Shown here piece by piece: positions 32,445 to 35,409 of a stretch of DNA of 35,409 nt (position 1 is the first letter of the stretch; every line of letters begins with the position of its first letter). The position numbers and the translations under genes are program-made. This stretch comes from Casp-actino8 sp039800005. Lineage in GTDB: Bacteria > Actinomycetota > Acidimicrobiia > Acidimicrobiales > Ilumatobacteraceae. Under the pieces are notes generated by a model, which worked only from the letters and a program-made list of their open reading frames with translations, searched no databases and had not been told where the DNA came from. The stretch lies in contig JBDLRN010000088.1 of assembly GCA_039800005.1 (NCBI GenBank), forward strand, positions 1-35,409, written 5' to 3'.

Positions 32445-33659
32445 ATGGCCACCCCTGCCGATCAACTCGACCTTCCCGTCGTCGACTTCGGATTCGCCGA
32501 CGCCGACGAACAGCGCGCCGCACTGGAGCAGATCGCTCGCGACACCTGGATCGCCCGCGGCCCCTTCGGCTACATCGTGTTCTCGTACGAAGACTGCGTC
32601 GCTCTGCTCCGTGACAAGCGGTGGCACAACGCCGCCAGCATCATCTCCGAACTCAGGGCCGTCTCCGATCCGCGCCTCGCCAATCGGGAGCGCGTGTCGA
32701 TCCTCGCCGCCGAAGGCGAGACCCACACCCGCCTGCGCCGACTGGTCGCCCCGGCGTTCTCGCCGCGATCGGCCGATGCCTTGCGCCCCTTCATGCGAGA
32801 GGTGATCGACGAACTGCTCGACCCGCACACGCCGACGGGCCGATGCGACCTCACCGTCGACGTGCTCGAGCACTACCCCATCCCGATCATCTGCGAACTC
32901 CTCGGCGCGCCCCGTGAGGACTGGAAGCTGTTCAGCCGCCTGGCCGAGGACGTGCTGCGCATCTTCAACGCCACCGCCGCCGACGAGATCGACATCATCA
33001 TCCGCGCTCAGGACGAACTCGAGCAGTATTCCCGCGATCTGATCGCCGATCGACGTCGCAAGCCGGCCGATGACCTCATCACCTCGCTGATCGCCGCCGA
33101 AGAGGCGGGTGACAAGTTGTCGGAAGACGAGTTGGTGATGATGGTCGAGGCGGTCATCGTGGGCGGCACCGACACCACGCGAAATCAACTCGGGTGCTCG
33201 GTCGCTCTTCTCGCCGACCATCCCGAGCAGTGGAAGTTGCTCGCCGAACGTCCCGAACTCGCACCGCGCGCGGTCGAGGAGACGATGCGTTTCGCCGGCG
33301 CCGTGCGCAGCACCGGTCGATTCGCCAGTGTCGACATCGAATACAAGGGGGTGGCTTTCCCGGCCGGCACCTTCATCTCACCGGCGCTCGCCATGGCCAA
33401 TCGTGATCAAACGGTCTTCGGTGAGCCCGAGACGTTCGACATCACGCGGGAGCCAGCCGGTCAACCTCAGATGACATTCGGATCGGGCATTCACTATTGC
33501 CTCGGGGCCGCGCTCGCCCGAGCCGAACAGCAAGAGGCTCTGCCGATCCTCGCCCGCCGGATGCCGAACATGAAGATCGACGGTGCGGTCACGTGGAAGC
33601 CGTCGACAGTGGCGATCTTCGGGCCCGAGAAGCTGCCCATCGCCTTCGACCCCAACTGA
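32445..33659 (+). CDS. Cytochrome P450
   Basis: A 404-residue soluble bacterial P450. The haem loop is FGSGIHYCLGAALARAE with Cys352 as axial ligand. The I-helix oxygen-activation motif is GGTDTTRNQ (240-248). The E-x-x-R pair is Glu279-Arg282, and ETHTRLRRLVAPAFSP is the C-helix. It should insert oxygen into a small substrate using a ferredoxin and reductase that are not encoded here. It begins at an ATG with a -10 box 6 nt upstream and is followed by the aminotransferase after 14 bp. The substrate is unknown; the neighbourhood suggests an amine or amino compound. Confidence 0.95.
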   Translation: MATPADQLDLPVVDFGFADADEQRAALEQIARDTWIARGPFGYIVFSYEDCVALLRDKRWHNAASIISELRAVSDPRLANRERVSILAAEGETHTRLRRLVAPAFSPRSADALRPFMREVIDELLDPHTPTGRCDLTVDVLEHYPIPIICELLGAPREDWKLFSRLAEDVLRIFNATAADEIDIIIRAQDELEQYSRDLIADRRRKPADDLITSLIAAEEAGDKLSEDELVMMVEAVIVGGTDTTRNQLGCSVALLADHPEQWKLLAERPELAPRAVEETMRFAGAVRSTGRFASVDIEYKGVAFPAGTFISPALAMANRDQTVFGEPETFDITREPAGQPQMTFGSGIHYCLGAALARAEQQEALPILARRMPNMKIDGAVTWKPSTVAIFGPEKLPIAFDPN

Positions 33660-33673
33660 TCCGAGGAGTTCAC

Positions 33674-35017
33674 ATGGATCGCGAACGACTCGCGACTCGT
33701 CACCGTGAAGAGTTCGAACTCTTCACCCGTACCCATCCGCGTTCGGCCGAGATCGCCGGAAACGCCCGTCGCCATCTGGTCGCCGGTGTTCCCATGCCGT
33801 GGATGACGCGCTGGCCCGGCGGATTTCCCGTCTTCGTCGATCATGCATCGGGGGCTCGATTCGTCGACGTCGACGGGCACGAATACGTCGACTTCTGCAT
33901 GGGCGACACCGGCGCGATGGCCGGACACGCCTTACCCGCCGTCACCGAGGCACTGGCGACACGGGCGCAACTCGGTATCACCACCATGCTCCCGAGCGAG
34001 GACGCCGTGTGGGTGGCCGACGAACTGCGTCGGCGTTTCGGTCTCGACAAATGGCAGATCGCCATGACCGCGACCGATGCCAATCGTTTCGTCCTGCGGC
34101 TGGCTCGTGCGATCACCGGTCGTCCGAAGATCGCCGTGATCGACTGGTGCTACCACGGCACTGTCGACGAGACGCTCGTCGTACTCGGCGAGGAAGGCCG
34201 AACCGAACATCGTCCTGGCGCCATCGGACCGAGCGCCGACGTGGAGGCCACCACGCGGGTCGTGCCGTTCAACGATCTCGACGCGCTCGACTCAGCACTC
34301 GCCCACGGCGACGTCGCGTGCCTGTTGATGGAGCCGGCGCTCACCAACATCGGCATCGTCCTGCCCGACCCCGGCTATCTCGACGCGGTCCGAAAGATCA
34401 CTCGACGACACGGCGTGTTGTGGGTCGTCGACGAGACGCACACGATCTGTGCCGGACCGGGTGGATGCACTCGGGCCTGGAATCTCGATCCCGACTTCTT
34501 CGTGATCGGCAAACCGATCGGTGGCGGCATGCCGGTGGCCGTGTACGGGATGACAACCGAGGTCGCCGAACGTGTGGAGGCACTGATCGGCGATCACATG
34601 GTGGACGTCTCCGGAATCGGCGGAACGTTGACGGGGAACGCGTTGGCTCTGGCCGCCGTGAAAGCGACGCTGTCGACCACGTTGCTCGACGACGACTTCG
34701 TGCGCATGATCGATTTGGCCGCAGCGTGGACGGCTGGGGTCGAGAACGGCTACCGCTCCCGAGGCCTCGACTGGCACGTGCAGCAACTCGGCGCACGAGC
34801 CGAATATTGGTTCTGTCCCCCGCCACGTCACGGTGCCGACGCCGCCGCGGCGTCCGACCACGAACTCGATGCCTACATGCACCTGTTCGCCCTCAACCGG
34901 GGGGTGCTGCTCACGCCGTTCCACAACATGGCACTCATGTCGCCCGCCCACGTGGTCGCCGATGTGGATCGCCACACCGAGGTGTTCGCCGACTCCCTGG
35001 CTTCCCTCCTCGACTGA
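33674..35017 (+). CDS. Class III PLP aminotransferase (GSA aminomutase-like)
   Basis: A 447-residue aminotransferase. PLP-binding Lys280 is in FVIGKPIGGGMPVAVYG, and Asp253 in WVVDETHTI pairs with the pyridine nitrogen. RFVDVDGHEYVDFCMGDTGAMAGH is the N-terminal block of the glutamate-1-semialdehyde aminomutase-like branch. The usual SGTEA phosphate loop appears as TATDANRF (132-139). It could transaminate an amine or amino acid, or act as a mutase. The ATG at 33674 has GAGGAG 5 nt upstream. It is the second gene of the P450 unit, and a true hemL role is unlikely in this setting. Confidence 0.87.
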   Translation: MDRERLATRHREEFELFTRTHPRSAEIAGNARRHLVAGVPMPWMTRWPGGFPVFVDHASGARFVDVDGHEYVDFCMGDTGAMAGHALPAVTEALATRAQLGITTMLPSEDAVWVADELRRRFGLDKWQIAMTATDANRFVLRLARAITGRPKIAVIDWCYHGTVDETLVVLGEEGRTEHRPGAIGPSADVEATTRVVPFNDLDALDSALAHGDVACLLMEPALTNIGIVLPDPGYLDAVRKITRRHGVLWVVDETHTICAGPGGCTRAWNLDPDFFVIGKPIGGGMPVAVYGMTTEVAERVEALIGDHMVDVSGIGGTLTGNALALAAVKATLSTTLLDDDFVRMIDLAAAWTAGVENGYRSRGLDWHVQQLGARAEYWFCPPPRHGADAAAASDHELDAYMHLFALNRGVLLTPFHNMALMSPAHVVADVDRHTEVFADSLASLLD

Positions 35018-35108
35018 CCCTGAGAGAACCTGTTCAGGGACGTATTCGAAGAACCCTCAAGAATCCGGTCGGAAAACTGCGAGCGCTCGGGTGGTCACGG
35101 CTCTTGTC

Positions 35109-35135
35109 GGGTGTGCAGCACGAGGTTGCACACCC
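35109..35135. repeat. Inverted repeat upstream of the lipoprotein gene
   Basis: GGGTGTGCA and TGCACACCC, a perfect 9-bp stem around nine bases, 27 bp before the ATG at 35163. No T-run follows. The 145-bp gap from 35018 to 35162 otherwise shows nothing I can name. It may be an operator or a structured leader. Confidence 0.5.
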
Positions 35136-35162
35136 GCATCACGAAGGACACCGACGACCGCC

Positions 35163-35409
35163 ATGACGACCACCCGCAAGATCTCGCTCACGAATCTCCT
35201 CCTCACCACCGTGGCCGTGGCCGGGCTGGTCGGCACGACCGCTGCGTGCGGAGGCGACAGCACCGACACCTCCGCCGAGGAGCAAGCCCTCATCGAACTT
35301 CTCCTGGCCGCCGCCCAGGACGGCGACACCGGCGCCATCGCCGACATCGTCGCCGAGGCCGATCCCGACGTCGTCGCCCAGGTGCTTCCCGAAGTGGAAG
35401 AGCAACTCG
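35163..35409 (+). CDS. Putative lipoprotein, cut by the window end
   Basis: The first 82 residues are visible. A basic start (MTTTRKISLTN), a hydrophobic stretch LLLTTVAVAGLVGTT and a lipobox TAAC with Cys29 predict a lipid-anchored extracytoplasmic protein. After the Cys comes a Gly/Ser/Thr/Asp linker and an acidic Ala-rich helix with Asp-Gly-Asp and Ala-Asp-Pro-Asp stretches. I do not recognise the family. No clear -10 box at leaderless distance was found, so the message may carry a leader with the inverted repeat. Confidence 0.75.
   Translation, partial: MTTTRKISLTNLLLTTVAVAGLVGTTAACGGDSTDTSAEEQALIELLLAAAQDGDTGAIADIVAEADPDVVAQVLPEVEEQL

Noticed and set aside
33674..35017. hemL (glutamate-1-semialdehyde aminomutase)
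   Set aside because: The fold matches, but the phosphate loop is altered and the neighbours concern amine oxidation, not haem synthesis.
35109..35135. Intrinsic terminator after the aminotransferase
   Set aside because: The stem is strong, but no T-run follows on either strand, and it lies over 90 bp from the stop codon.

Overview
The window is a gene-dense, high-GC chromosomal segment with almost no intergenic space. It carries 36 protein genes (two cut by the window ends) and one tRNA gene. Mycothiol synthase (mshD), a DUF6285/phosphotransferase pair, a DUF3499-like protein and many start codons placed directly behind a TANNNT box point to Actinomycetota. The gene mix fits Acidimicrobiia-type genomes, but that class-level placement is inference. 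I see no phage, transposase, integrase, CRISPR or rRNA.

Layout. 1-2405 (-) is pyruvate phosphate dikinase, missing its C-terminus, divergent from an M50 metalloprotease (2468-3721, +). 3735-6760 (-) reads groES-like > hisI > trpE > ygfZ, a tight operon mixing a co-chaperonin with one histidine and one tryptophan gene. It shares a palindromic bidirectional promoter with an alpha/beta hydrolase (6786-7427, +). An aldo/keto reductase follows (7417-8412, -). 8456-13123 (-) is the histidine operon hisC > hisB > hisH > hisA > hisF with a homocysteine methyltransferase-type gene coupled to its end. A small unknown ORF and nth follow. 14119-17952 (+) is mshD > pepF > rlmN. 17915-20397 (-) is an M23 cell-wall peptidase > APH-type kinase > DUF6285. 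A lone ABC ATPase (+), then a DUF3499-like > SRPBCC pair (-), tRNA-Val(CAC), a membrane J-domain protein and a 2-hydroxyacid dehydrogenase (all -) precede a large sulfatase (+).

26508-35017 is the most coherent metabolic region. A gamma-aminobutyraldehyde-type dehydrogenase > potA > potD > potB > potC transcription unit (-) diverges from a cytochrome P450 > class III aminotransferase unit (+). The 130-bp gap between them holds three tandem 29-bp repeats, each with an inverted repeat. The outer two sit at matching distances from the two predicted start sites. The likely theme is uptake and oxidation of a polyamine or related amine under shared control. The right edge cuts a lipoprotein gene.

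Expression signals. At least fourteen genes have a TANNNT box 6-8 nt before an ATG or GTG, the geometry of leaderless transcripts. Genes inside operons instead use 4-bp ATGA/GTGA overlaps or Shine-Dalgarno sites. The J-domain gene has the same geometry but places an ATC codon at the expected start. I could run no database searches, so family names rest on motifs and recall.
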